Shown: positions 17,219 to 25,968, counted from the first letter of the stretch. The stretch is 64,000 nucleotides of DNA from Sphingobacterium sp. CZ-2 (GCF_004526235.1 NZ_CP038159.1:2480001-2544000); one strand, 5' to 3'. Program-made: numbers and translations. The notes: generated by a model from the letters alone, not told the origin.

Positions 17219-19348
17219 ATGAATAAACTGTTTTCAGTTAGTAGTGCCGTATTTTTTATTGCGGTTTCACTGGCAAATGGTCAAACCAAGAAATTAACTT
17301 CTGCCCAAGCCTGGGGCCAAGAACAGTCCTTAACCAAAAGCATCGGCCGTTATGAATGGGCAGATGCCGATCATTATATTGAGCGCAGTGATGCAGAATA
17401 TAAAGTGAACGTGAAGACTGGGAAAAAGGAGAAAATGACGTTCAATAAGAATGAAGTTCAAACACCCCAGAATTTTACCCGCGTATATTTGAGGAACAAC
17501 GATATCTATATCCAAACTAATGGTGGAGAAGGAAAGCAGATTACAAATACTCCAGAAGATGCAGAGCGTAATCCGACTTTGTCTCCAGATAAGAAATATG
17601 TTGCTTTTACCAGGAACAATGACCTATATAGCGTCGATGTAGCTACTGGAAAAGAAGTACGGTATACCTCTGATGGAACCGATGTGATATATAACGGTTG
17701 GTCTTCATGGGTTTATTATGAAGAGATTTTAGGCCGTGTTACGAATTACAAAGCTTTTTGGTGGTCTCCAGATAGCAAGAAAATTGCTTTCATGCGTTTT
17801 GATGACACCAAAGTACCTATGTTTCCGATCTACGGATCCAAAGGTCAGCATGGTTATTTGGAAGAGACAAGATATCCTAAAGCCGGAGATCCCAATCCAG
17901 AAGTAAAAGTCGGATTTGTAAAAGTGGAAGGTTCACCGGTTGTATGGGCAAGTTTCAATGAAAAAGATGATCAATATTTTGGTCAACCTTATTGGAGCTT
18001 CAACAGTAGCACGATCATGGTTCAGTGGATGAACCGTGACCAGACCAACCTGAAATTTTATGAAGTAAATCCGGAAACTGGGGCGAAAAAGGAAATCTAT
18101 AATGAAGAACAGAAATCATGGATCAACTTAGATCATGATGAGCGGATTACCTATTTGAAAGATAATAAACATTATATCCTGAAATCGGATAAAACGGGTT
18201 GGGCCCATTATTATCTCTATAAATTGGATGGCACCTTAGTGAATCCATTAACTTCTGGAGATTGGCAAGTAACCGATCTTACCCGTGTTGATGAGAAAGA
18301 AAAAGTGGTCTATTTTATGGCACGCAAGGAAAATTCTGCAACACAAGATTTATATCGGGTGGATTTCAATGGAAAAAACCTGAAACGTCTAACGTTCGGT
18401 GATTATACCCACAGTGTGAGCATTGCCCCTGAATCGAAATATTTCATTACTACCTATTCTAATATTCACACCCCAACGAAAGTTGCTTTGCTGGATAATA
18501 AAGGAAAAGTAATCCGTGAATTAGCAGATAGCAAATCTCCTGATTTCGCGACCTATAAAGTGGCTAAGCGTGAGTTTGTTACCATCCCATCGGACGATGG
18601 TAAATTCCAACTTCCAGCTATCATCACTTACCCAACAGATTTTGATGAAACGAAGGAATATCCGGTTATCATGAGTATCTATGGTGGGCCAGACGCAGGT
18701 ACGGTTAGAAATACCTGGAAAGGTGTGGCTGGAGAATACTGGGCACAAGAGGGGATCATACAGATCGAATGTGATCACCGTGCGTCAGGGCATTTCGGTA
18801 AACAAGGGGTAGCTTGGATGCACCGTAATTTAGGAAATTGGGAATTGGTGGATTATATTACCATTGCAAAATGGTTGAAAGCAAAACCTTATGTTGCCAA
18901 AAATAAATTATTGATGACTGGCCATAGTTATGGGGGTTACATGACTTGTTTGGCGCTGACCAAAGGGGCGGACTATTTTGATTTTGGAATAGCGGGTGCT
19001 CCAGTTACGAGTTGGGAACTTTACGATACCCACTATACCGAAAGATGGATGGATACGCCACAGGATAATCCAGAGGGATATAAAAATGGTTCTGTATTAA
19101 CTTTTGCAAATAAATATAAAGGCAGATTACGTATCCTTCATGGGGACATGGACGATAATGTGCATATGCAGAATACCATCCAATTGGTAGATGCGTTGAC
19201 CAGTAGATCTGTACCATTTGAGTTGATGATCTACCCAGGAAGTCGACATGGGTTTGATCGTTCAAAATCTAACTATGACTTCAAAGAGCGGGCTCGTTTC
19301 TATTACCAGTACTTATTGGAGAAACCGGTTCCACAAGATATCAGATAA
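17219..19348 (+). CDS. S9B dipeptidyl peptidase IV-like protease
   Basis: The 709-residue protein has a signal peptide (about residues 1-21, ending ANGQ) and an N-terminal beta-propeller (DPPIV_N; NPTLSPDKKYVAFTRNNDLY). The conserved Glu-bearing WVYYEEILGR matches the DPP IV double-Glu motif. The C-terminal alpha/beta hydrolase domain has the catalytic triad Ser570 (GHSYGG), Asp645 (HGDMDDNVH) and His677 (GSRHGFD). These features fit periplasmic DPP IV, which removes Xaa-Pro dipeptides. Its natural terminator, just past the stop, has been split by an IS1182 insertion. Confidence 0.93.
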   Translation: MNKLFSVSSAVFFIAVSLANGQTKKLTSAQAWGQEQSLTKSIGRYEWADADHYIERSDAEYKVNVKTGKKEKMTFNKNEVQTPQNFTRVYLRNNDIYIQTNGGEGKQITNTPEDAERNPTLSPDKKYVAFTRNNDLYSVDVATGKEVRYTSDGTDVIYNGWSSWVYYEEILGRVTNYKAFWWSPDSKKIAFMRFDDTKVPMFPIYGSKGQHGYLEETRYPKAGDPNPEVKVGFVKVEGSPVVWASFNEKDDQYFGQPYWSFNSSTIMVQWMNRDQTNLKFYEVNPETGAKKEIYNEEQKSWINLDHDERITYLKDNKHYILKSDKTGWAHYYLYKLDGTLVNPLTSGDWQVTDLTRVDEKEKVVYFMARKENSATQDLYRVDFNGKNLKRLTFGDYTHSVSIAPESKYFITTYSNIHTPTKVALLDNKGKVIRELADSKSPDFATYKVAKREFVTIPSDDGKFQLPAIITYPTDFDETKEYPVIMSIYGGPDAGTVRNTWKGVAGEYWAQEGIIQIECDHRASGHFGKQGVAWMHRNLGNWELVDYITIAKWLKAKPYVAKNKLLMTGHSYGGYMTCLALTKGADYFDFGIAGAPVTSWELYDTHYTERWMDTPQDNPEGYKNGSVLTFANKYKGRLRILHGDMDDNVHMQNTIQLVDALTSRSVPFELMIYPGSRHGFDRSKSNYDFKERARFYYQYLLEKPVPQDIR

Positions 19349-19353
19349 AAGTT

Positions 19354-19368
19354 AAAAAAGGCTAAGAA
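19354..19368 (+). terminator. Left arm of the DPP IV gene terminator, interrupted by an IS
   Basis: AAAAAAGGCTAAGAA here pairs with TTCTTAGCCTTTTTT at 21145-21159. Joining the flanks with one copy of the 8-bp target duplication rebuilds a perfect 15-bp stem, an AATGGA loop and a T-run. The IS lies in the loop. Confidence 0.88.
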
Positions 19369-19375
19369 AATGGAT
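19368..19375. repeat. Target site duplication, left copy
   Basis: AAATGGAT at 19368-19375 is repeated directly after the element at 21138-21145. Confidence 0.9.
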
Positions 19376-19417
19376 GAGGGCACTGAAAAAGTCTCAACTT
19401 TTTAATGAGATTTAAAG

Positions 19418-19455
19418 AAATGACTGAGTACAAGATTTATCTTACTCGGTCATTT
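19418..19455 (+). terminator. Terminator inside the left end of the IS
   Basis: AAATGACTGAGTA (19418-19430) pairs with TACTCGGTCATTT (19443-19455) with G-U pairing, followed by TT. It stops transcription arriving from the DPP IV gene and lies beyond the transposase stop. Confidence 0.8.
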
Positions 19456-19579
19456 TTGTTCTAAGGATTTCTGAAAATTTGTTTTTTAATGGTTTTATTG
19501 AAGGTTTAATCGACCATGAGTGGCTATTTAGGCTTTCAGAATCTCAAATCCATTGATTTTGAGGTAATATTCCTCCTTT

Positions 19580-21028
19580 TTAGATCAATTTCAGGATTCT
19601 TTTCAAGTTTACCGTGAAGATGGCCATTGCACCCTGCATTTCCATATTTTTGATGCCATAGGAATCTGCTCTTCCATAACCATGGACATTCTTGAGCTCA
19701 CTGTTCTTTGCCTCGATCTTATACCTTTCCTTAGACTTGCTCCGGTAATGATAGGTTTGCTGGAAAGCCATCTGCTCTTTATGGAGTTCGGATTTAATGG
19801 TTATCGAATAGGTCTTTGTTTTTGACCCATCCTTATAACATCCTTCCCTGAGAGGGCAAACTTTACATCTATCCACATCGAAGTAATACGTGTCTGCTTG
19901 ATTTTTACCTATGTTCTTTTTGCCCTGACGGGCCTTCCGGATTGCTAGATGGCCAGCTGGACAGACAAACATCCCCGCATCTTTATTGTAGTGAAAGTGA
20001 TCGCTTTCTTTCCTGGATCCCTGGCTGACTGCCGGTTTCAATTTAGCGATGATATCAATGTTCTGTTCTTTTGCCAGCCGTAGATTGTCCTTTCCAGAAT
20101 ATGCGGCATCGCCTATAATCGTGTCCACTTCCATTCCATTCTGCTGGCTGATCTCCAATAATCGGGGCAGTTCCGGACCATCACCTTTCTCGCCTGTAGT
20201 AACGACCGCTGCTGTGATGATGCGTTCCTCGGTCATTGCCAGATGTGTTTTATAGCCAAAGAAACTGCTGTCCATTGATTTATGTCCAAGCCTGGCTTCA
20301 CCATCTTTTGAGAGCAGATAGTATTCCTTTGTGTCCTCGATGGTTTCCTTCAACAGGTTCAACTTCTCTTTTACAGCCGGTATTTCACTGATAGATTGAT
20401 CCTGATCCAGCACTCTCTGTAATTCCCTGCAATAGGCAAGCTCTTGGTCCAGGTCGTTGGACTCGTTCTTTTGTGGTAGGCGCCCTTTGTAGTCCTCATC
20501 GATCTGATATATTGCTTTCCTCAACAGCTTGGATCGTTCCTTTAGCACTTCCTGTGCTGTGTATGGGTTCGATCTGGAATGGGTATGTGTGGCATCTACG
20601 ATGATGGACCTTGATTTTATAATACCCTTTTCAAGAGCGATCGTTACGGTCTTATTGATCAACAGGTTCAATAGGTCCATGTCCTTTAACCGTAGCTTAC
20701 GGAATTTGGTGAGCGAACTTGGATTGATCACATCCTCCTCAGGGGCCATTTCCAGAAAGTATTTAAAGGACATGTCATATCTGGAACGCTCAACAACATC
20801 AACATCCGAAACGGTGTAGATCGTCTTTAACAGAAGGTACTTGAACATCTTGATGGGGCTCTCTGCTGTACGCCCATTGGTCTGGCAATACTTCTCCAAA
20901 AGTTCCTCATGTATAAAACTGAAATCGATAAGATCGTTGATTTTGCGAAGTAGATTGTCTTTTGGAACAATGATATCGTACAATCCCGAATAGGAACTGA
21001 ACTGAATTTTTTGTTGGGTAGAAAGCAT
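19580..21028 (-). CDS. IS1182-family transposase (DUF772 + DDE_Tnp_1_6)
   Basis: The 482-residue intact transposase has an N-terminal DUF772 region (NGRTAESPIKMFKYLLLKTI), a central catalytic domain and a C-terminal zinc-ribbon-like part with CKVCPLREGC. Likely DDE residues lie in IIVDATHTH, IIGDAAYSG and KIEAKNSELKN. Length and ends match the IS1182 family. It is antisense to the neighbouring host genes. A bidirectional hairpin terminator lies 34 nt upstream of the start, which would shield it from outside transcription. Confidence 0.94.
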   Translation of the reverse strand: MLSTQQKIQFSSYSGLYDIIVPKDNLLRKINDLIDFSFIHEELLEKYCQTNGRTAESPIKMFKYLLLKTIYTVSDVDVVERSRYDMSFKYFLEMAPEEDVINPSSLTKFRKLRLKDMDLLNLLINKTVTIALEKGIIKSRSIIVDATHTHSRSNPYTAQEVLKERSKLLRKAIYQIDEDYKGRLPQKNESNDLDQELAYCRELQRVLDQDQSISEIPAVKEKLNLLKETIEDTKEYYLLSKDGEARLGHKSMDSSFFGYKTHLAMTEERIITAAVVTTGEKGDGPELPRLLEISQQNGMEVDTIIGDAAYSGKDNLRLAKEQNIDIIAKLKPAVSQGSRKESDHFHYNKDAGMFVCPAGHLAIRKARQGKKNIGKNQADTYYFDVDRCKVCPLREGCYKDGSKTKTYSITIKSELHKEQMAFQQTYHYRSKSKERYKIEAKNSELKNVHGYGRADSYGIKNMEMQGAMAIFTVNLKRILKLI

Positions 21029-21061
21029 CCTGATATCCGTTAAAGCCTACTTTAAGATACG

Positions 21062-21101
21062 AAAAAAGGAGCAGAAAACTGTTGTTTTCCACTCCTTTTT
21101 T
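21062..21101. terminator. Bidirectional terminator upstream of the transposase
   Basis: AAAAAAGGAG and GAAAAC (to 21079) pair with GTTTTC and CTCCTTTTTT (to 21101), with a short CA/CA internal mismatch. Both strands end in a T-run. Confidence 0.75.
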
Positions 21102-21137
21102 TAGCCCATTCTAAAAGGGGACTTTTTCAGTGCCCTC

Positions 21138-21159
21138 AAATGGATTCTTAGCCTTTTTT
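21138..21159. repeat. Target duplication right copy plus right arm of the split terminator
   Basis: AAATGGAT (21138-21145) is the second copy of the target duplication. TTCTTAGCCTTTTTT (21145-21159) is the right arm of the original DPP IV terminator. Confidence 0.88.
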
Positions 21160-21218
21160 CATGGTGTAACATATGGTACAACCAAAAAAATTATCATATT
21201 TGCACTATTAATAATACC

Positions 21219-22019
21219 ATGCTAAATTATTTAAAAGACATTACTTTTAAGGCGAACGACGTCTTTTTAAGGGCTATAGACATTCTGATGAGGAACTATG
21301 TTTCTATTGCAGGGCTATGTTTTCTTTTGTTTATAACCTCCAACCTGTCTACCTATTTATCCAGCTACTTATCCTTTTATTCGGATTCGTATTTCATGGG
21401 CTTGAAAGTGCTCTTGTTATTGCTGTTTATAGGTTTATATTTTAGTCTGCAATTGGTACTGTTAAAAAATGCCATCGTATTGGCTAGGGGAGAAAAAAAA
21501 CCGGGATTTTGGGGCTATGTACCTTCCTTTTCCCAATTCGTGAACTATATTATCGGATTGTTGTTCTATTCCCTTATTGCTTTTGTGGTTTATTTGGTGA
21601 TGTATGTGCTTTGCTTTCCTTTATTGTTTTTGGGGATAAGCATGGATACGGTGCGTTCGGAGATCCATCCTTTTTTAACAGGGGTTATTATGTTGTTTGT
21701 ATTGATAAGAACGACCTTCTATCCATTTTTCATTATCGAACACGGATTCAATACCTTCAAATCTTATAAATTCAGTTTGGCGATGACCAAAGGCAATGTA
21801 TTTCGGTTATTGATCGTTATATTCATTGTAGCATCCACCCATTTATTGCAATTGGGCGCGGAACACTTTGGCTACACCTTGGTATCCCAAATTTTAGGTT
21901 TAGTGAATTCATTTGTTATCATCCCTATCGTGAGCATTGTGATGTCCATTGTATATGTGGATATGATGAAGTCCTATAAAGGGGGAGCAGATCCTTCACT
22001 GATCGATAATATCATCTAA
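21219..22019 (+). CDS. Uncharacterised multi-pass membrane protein
   Basis: The 266-residue protein has about six strongly hydrophobic segments (around 28-48, 60-85, 108-135, 150-170, 196-212 and 225-248). The short polar N-terminus is MLNYLKDITFKANDVFLRA. No catalytic or transport motif is recognised, so no function is assigned. It is followed by dxr after 11 nt and rseP after that, so it may be part of that operon. Its promoter region lies just right of the IS1182 insertion; the IS did not interrupt the coding sequence. Confidence 0.7.
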   Translation: MLNYLKDITFKANDVFLRAIDILMRNYVSIAGLCFLLFITSNLSTYLSSYLSFYSDSYFMGLKVLLLLLFIGLYFSLQLVLLKNAIVLARGEKKPGFWGYVPSFSQFVNYIIGLLFYSLIAFVVYLVMYVLCFPLLFLGISMDTVRSEIHPFLTGVIMLFVLIRTTFYPFFIIEHGFNTFKSYKFSLAMTKGNVFRLLIVIFIVASTHLLQLGAEHFGYTLVSQILGLVNSFVIIPIVSIVMSIVYVDMMKSYKGGADPSLIDNII

Positions 22020-22030
22020 TTAGTTCAACA

Positions 22031-23200
22031 TTGAGTAGAAAGAGAATCGCCATATTAGGCTCAACAGGTAGCGTAGGAACTCAAGCATTAGAAGTTGTAG
22101 CCGCTTTTCCCGAACAATTTGAAGTAACCGTATTGACCATCGGTAGGAATGCCGATCTGTTGATCCAACAGGCAAAAGCCTTTCATCCAAAGGTGGTGGT
22201 GGTCTGTGAAGAGCAGGCTTATCAGAAAGCAAAGGATGCTTTGGAACCGCTGGGCATTTCGGTGCTGAGTGGAGTGGAAGCGTTGGAAGAGGTGGTTCAG
22301 CGGGATGATATCGATGTGGTGTTGACCGCTATTGTAGGTTCTGTTGGTTTGAAACCAACGGTTGCCGCCATTAAAAAAGGTAAAGATATCGCGCTCGCCA
22401 ATAAGGAAACCTTAGTGGTTGCTGGCGCATTGATCAATGAGCTGATCAAGGAGCATCAGGTGCGTTTATTGCCGGTGGATTCTGAGCATTCGGCGATATT
22501 CCAATGTTTGGTTGGAGAAGAAAGCAATCCGATAGAAAAAATAATATTGACGGCTTCTGGAGGACCTTTTAGAGGTAGAACTCGGGAAGATCTGGTTGCT
22601 GTAACGAAAGCGCAGGCCTTGAAACATCCAAATTGGGCGATGGGGGCAAAGATTACCATCGATTCTGCTTCCTTGATGAATAAAGGGTTGGAGGTGATCG
22701 AAGCCAAATGGTTGTTCGACCTATCTGCAGATCAGGTCGAGGTGATCATCCATCCGCAGTCTATCGTACATTCACTGGTGCAATTTCAGGATGGGTCCAT
22801 TAAAGCACAATTAGGAGTGCCTGATATGAAGTTGCCTATCCAATATGCCTTAACCTATCCAGCTCGTTTGCAGAATGATTTCAAACGCTTCAGCTTTGTA
22901 GATTATCCAAATTTGACTTTTGAAGCACCGGATATGGAGGCTTTCAGGAATCTGAAACTCGCCTATCAAGCGTTGGAAAAAGGCGGGAACAGTCCTTGTA
23001 TCTTAAATGGTGCGAACGAAATCGTTGTGGAAGCATTTCTTCAGGATCAGATCAGTTTTCTAGGGATGAGCGATGTCATTGAAGAGACATTGTGTCAGAT
23101 TTCTTGGCAAGATAATTTGAAATTAGAGGATTATCTGCATTATGATGCTGAAAGTAGGAGAGTGGCACGGAGTTTAATACCTCGTTTCAGTAATAAATAG
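22031..23200 (+). CDS. dxr: 1-deoxy-D-xylulose 5-phosphate reductoisomerase
   Basis: The 389-residue protein is a complete DXR of the MEP isoprenoid pathway, converting DXP to MEP with NADPH. It has the nucleotide-binding start KRIAILGSTGSVGTQ, LANKETLVVAG, the metal-binding LPVDSEHSAIFQCL, LTASGGPFRGR (flexible loop region) and the substrate-binding NANE-like sequence LNGANEIVVEAF. Translation appears to begin at a TTG (22031), because no in-frame ATG precedes the conserved N-terminus. It lies 25 nt before rseP. Confidence 0.94.
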   Translation: MSRKRIAILGSTGSVGTQALEVVAAFPEQFEVTVLTIGRNADLLIQQAKAFHPKVVVVCEEQAYQKAKDALEPLGISVLSGVEALEEVVQRDDIDVVLTAIVGSVGLKPTVAAIKKGKDIALANKETLVVAGALINELIKEHQVRLLPVDSEHSAIFQCLVGEESNPIEKIILTASGGPFRGRTREDLVAVTKAQALKHPNWAMGAKITIDSASLMNKGLEVIEAKWLFDLSADQVEVIIHPQSIVHSLVQFQDGSIKAQLGVPDMKLPIQYALTYPARLQNDFKRFSFVDYPNLTFEAPDMEAFRNLKLAYQALEKGGNSPCILNGANEIVVEAFLQDQISFLGMSDVIEETLCQISWQDNLKLEDYLHYDAESRRVARSLIPRFSNK

Positions 23201-23225
23201 ATTATATACAATTAATAAAAAATAA

Positions 23226-24536
23226 ATGGGAATCGTCATTATGGTAGCCCAGGTGTTATTAGGCCTGTCGCTATTGATTATACTTCACGAACTTGGTCAC
23301 TTCCTGGCCGCACGTGCATTTGGGATCAAGGTGGAAAAATTCTATCTGTTCTTTGATGCTTGGGGTGTAAAATTGTTCAAGTTCAATTATAAAGGATGTG
23401 AATATGGTGTGGGTTGGCTACCATTGGGTGGTTATGTGAAGATTGCCGGGATGATCGATGAATCGATGGATACCGAGCAGTTGAAAGGAGAACCACAGCC
23501 ATGGGAATTCCGCTCTAAACCAGCTTGGCAACGTTTGATCGTGATGTTGGGCGGTATTATCGTGAATATCATTGTCGGTATTTTAGTGTTCTGGATGATC
23601 ACTTTTAAATATGGTACCACGGATATCGATAACAATAAGATCTACGGTGTGATGCCGGGAATCATTGGTGAAAAGGTAGGTTTGAAGGAAGGCGATAAGA
23701 TCCTTGCGGTCAATGGGAATAAAGCAAATCTGTTTTTTGAGGACCTGATGACCTCGGATGTTTTGATGGGTGATGCGGTATTGACCGTGGACCGTGCTGG
23801 ACAGGAAGTGAAAATTACACTTCCACCGGATATTTTGAACGATGTTTCTGATCATAAGAAGAACGAGTTTGTACAGCCTATTTTTAAGATGCTACCGGTA
23901 TCCAAGATCGAAAAGGATTCGAGAGCAGATCAAATGGGATTGCAGGTTGGGGATAGTATTGTCAGTATCAATGGCGTTGCTCCGTTGCATTTGAATCAGT
24001 TTAGGGATTTGGTACAAGCGAATAAAGGAAAAGATATCAATCTTGGCGTGATCCGTAATGGATCTGCTATGAACTTGACTGCGAAAGCGGATACCACAAC
24101 GGCCTTAGGATTTGGAAATTTACCGATGGTGGTTCATTCTTATGGCTTGATGGAATCTTTACCTATCGGCGCGAGCAAAGCATTCTCTGTGATTACGGAT
24201 AATATTAAAGGTTTTGGTAAGATGTTCAAAGGCGAGGTTCGTGCGGATAAGGCATTATCTGGACCGGTGGGCATTGCTACCATGTTCGGAACGGAAGTGG
24301 ATTGGTTGCGTTTTTGGAGTTTGGTAGGGATGTTGTCCATGGCTTTGGCGTTTATGAACTTATTGCCGATTCCGGCATTGGATGGTGGACATGTGGTGTT
24401 TTTGACGATTGAGATGATTCAAGGGAAGCCATTGTCGGAGAAGTTCCTGGAAAGAGCGCAGATGGTCGGGTTTTTTATTTTGATAGCCTTGATGATCTTT
24501 GTTTTCGGAAATGATATTTTTAAGTTGACGAAGTAA
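23226..24536 (+). CDS. rseP: RIP (site-2) zinc metalloprotease RseP
   Basis: The 436-residue protein has the S2P zinc motif HELGH at residues 21-25 in the first transmembrane segment and the second ligand motif NLLPIPALDGGH near residue 380. Two PDZ domains lie between (KVGLKEGDKILAVNG and QMGLQVGDSIVSING). Four transmembrane helices are expected. RseP cleaves anti-sigma factors and remnant signal peptides within the membrane. It follows dxr directly, an arrangement also common in other bacteria. The nested repeat just downstream may form its 3' end. Confidence 0.94.
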   Translation: MGIVIMVAQVLLGLSLLIILHELGHFLAARAFGIKVEKFYLFFDAWGVKLFKFNYKGCEYGVGWLPLGGYVKIAGMIDESMDTEQLKGEPQPWEFRSKPAWQRLIVMLGGIIVNIIVGILVFWMITFKYGTTDIDNNKIYGVMPGIIGEKVGLKEGDKILAVNGNKANLFFEDLMTSDVLMGDAVLTVDRAGQEVKITLPPDILNDVSDHKKNEFVQPIFKMLPVSKIEKDSRADQMGLQVGDSIVSINGVAPLHLNQFRDLVQANKGKDINLGVIRNGSAMNLTAKADTTTALGFGNLPMVVHSYGLMESLPIGASKAFSVITDNIKGFGKMFKGEVRADKALSGPVGIATMFGTEVDWLRFWSLVGMLSMALAFMNLLPIPALDGGHVVFLTIEMIQGKPLSEKFLERAQMVGFFILIALMIFVFGNDIFKLTK

Positions 24537-24556
24537 AAGGTGTCATTGGGAACAAG

Positions 24557-24628
24557 CGTCATTGCGAGGAACGAAGCAATCTTTCGATTAGTCCAAAGAT
24601 TGCTTCGTCGTACCTCCTCGCAATGACG
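24557..24628. repeat. Palindromic intergenic repeat, outer-arm form (locus 1)
   Basis: CGTCATTGCGAGG plus AACGAAGCAATCTTT is followed after a short spacer by the reverse complement arm AAAGATTGCTTCGT and CCTCCTCGCAATGACG. The right arm carries a 6-nt insert (CGTACC-type) relative to the left. There is no inner palindrome at this locus. Confidence 0.85.
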
Positions 24629-24675
24629 GGTATAGTTCTTTTTTCATTTTTTATTTCGGAATTTAAAATAATTTG

Positions 24676-24683
24676 TACCTTTG
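24676..24683 (+). promoter_or_regulatory. -7 box of the carA leader
   Basis: TACCTTTG at 24676-24683 is an exact TAnnTTTG match. It would start a transcript about 160 nt upstream of carA, before the leader ORF and terminator. Confidence 0.6.
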
Positions 24684-24695
24684 TCTCCCAATAAA

Positions 24696-24758
24696 ATGAA
24701 AGAAACCTTCTACCCGATAGCATCACAAAAAGTTGTACAACTTTACATCAATACATAA
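24696..24758 (+). CDS. Putative 20-residue leader peptide upstream of carA
   Basis: A short open frame, ATG at 24696 to TAA at 24756-24758, encodes MKETFYPIASQKVVQLYINT. It begins about 12 nt after the -7 box and ends 11 nt before a terminator hairpin, the layout of a transcription attenuator. There is no run of a single regulatory amino acid. A perfect palindrome AAAGTTGTACAACTTT (24729-24744) lies inside it. Whether it is translated is unknown. Confidence 0.4.
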   Translation: MKETFYPIASQKVVQLYINT

Positions 24759-24769
24759 ATTGATTAAAT

Positions 24770-24789
24770 AGCCCATTTGGGCTTTTTTT
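24770..24789 (+). terminator. Terminator/attenuator hairpin in the carA leader
   Basis: AGCCC (24770-24774) and GGGCT (24779-24783) enclose a 4-nt loop, followed by a T-run to 24789. It lies 58 nt before the carA ATG. No alternative antiterminator pairing was found by eye. Confidence 0.7.
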
Positions 24790-24847
24790 GTGCGCCAAGG
24801 CGAAGGTCTACTCATACCCACGGATATACTTAATAAAAGAAATAAGA

Positions 24848-25948
24848 ATGACCAACTACAGCAAATTGCCAGCAATTTTAGTCCTTGAGGATGGAACAGT
24901 TTTTCATGGAAAGGCAGCCGGAAAGATCGGTACGACCACCGGAGAGATTTGTTTCAATACCGGTACGACAGGTTATCAGGAGATCTTCACCGATCCTTCT
25001 TATTATGCACAGATCATGGTGACTACCAATGCGCATATCGGTAACTATGGTATCGATAATGAGGATGAGGAATCTAAGAAAATCCAAATTGCAGGATTGG
25101 TTTGTAAAAACTATAACATCAATTATAGCCGTAAAATGGCTGATCAATCCATCCAAAATTACTTCGAAGAAGAGAATTTGGTGGGTATTTCAGACATTGA
25201 CACGCGTTCATTGGTTCGTCATATCCGCAGCAAAGGTGCGATGAATGCGATCATTTCTTCCGAGAACCTGGATGTAGAATCCTTGAAAGCAGAATTGGCC
25301 AATGTACCTTCTATGGATGGTTTGGAATTGTCTTCCAAAGTATCGACGGAAGAACCTTATTTCTATGGTGATGAAGGCGCTCCAACCCGCGTAGCAGTTT
25401 TGGATTTAGGGATTAAGAAGAACATCCTACGTAACTTTGATTCCCGTCAGGTATATGCTAAGGTTTTCCCGGCAAAGACAAGTTTTGCGGAAATGGAAAA
25501 ATGGAATCCTGATGGTTACTTTATTTCCAATGGCCCTGGTGATCCTGCAGCCATGGATTATGCCATCCAAACCGTAAAGGATATTTTGGAAGCAGACAAA
25601 CCGATGTTCGGTATCTGTTTAGGCCATCAGATCTTGGCTTTGGCGAACGATATCCGCACGAGCAAAATGCACAATGGTCACCGTGGTATCAACCACCCAG
25701 TAAAAAACATCATCGCCAACAAATGTGAGATCACTTCCCAAAACCACGGTTTTGGCGTAGTAGCAGAAGATATCAAGAATTCGGATAAGGTAGAGATTAC
25801 CCACGTGAACTTGAATGATGACTCGATCGAAGGTATCCGTATCAAAGGTAAGAAAGCCTTCTCGGTACAGTATCACCCGGAATCATCCCCAGGTCCACAC
25901 GATTCAAGATACCTGTTCGATGATTTCATCGCGATGATAAAAGGATAA
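24848..25948 (+). CDS. carA: Carbamoyl-phosphate synthase small (glutaminase) subunit
   Basis: From the ATG at 24848 the protein is 366 residues. It has the CarA N-terminal domain (AILVLEDGTVFHGKAAG, FNTGTTGYQEIFTDPSY, VGISDIDTRSLVRHIR) and a class I glutamine amidotransferase domain. The nucleophile Cys lies in FGICLGHQ; the His-Glu pair is in QYHPESSPGPHD. It releases ammonia from glutamine for carbamoyl phosphate used in arginine and pyrimidine synthesis. carB is not adjacent in this window. An in-frame ATG-type start at 24788 lies inside the hairpin's T-tract and is unlikely. Expression may be controlled by the leader. Confidence 0.93.
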   Translation: MTNYSKLPAILVLEDGTVFHGKAAGKIGTTTGEICFNTGTTGYQEIFTDPSYYAQIMVTTNAHIGNYGIDNEDEESKKIQIAGLVCKNYNINYSRKMADQSIQNYFEEENLVGISDIDTRSLVRHIRSKGAMNAIISSENLDVESLKAELANVPSMDGLELSSKVSTEEPYFYGDEGAPTRVAVLDLGIKKNILRNFDSRQVYAKVFPAKTSFAEMEKWNPDGYFISNGPGDPAAMDYAIQTVKDILEADKPMFGICLGHQILALANDIRTSKMHNGHRGINHPVKNIIANKCEITSQNHGFGVVAEDIKNSDKVEITHVNLNDDSIEGIRIKGKKAFSVQYHPESSPGPHDSRYLFDDFIAMIKG

Positions 25949-25968
25949 CATTTATAAAACATTTAATA

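Larger units (their letters stand above)
19376..21137 (-). mobile_element. Complete IS1182-family insertion sequence (1762 bp)
   Basis: Perfect 18-bp terminal inverted repeats GAGGGCACTGAAAAAGTC define the ends (19376-19393 and 21120-21137). An 8-bp direct repeat flanks it. It carries one intact transposase gene and two internal hairpins with T-runs, one near each end. It sits in the loop of the upstream gene's terminator. The intact repeats and open frame suggest recent insertion. Confidence 0.95.

Noticed and set aside
24788..24848. In-frame start upstream of the chosen carA ATG
   Set aside because: It lies in the T-tract of the leader terminator and adds residues not found in CarA.
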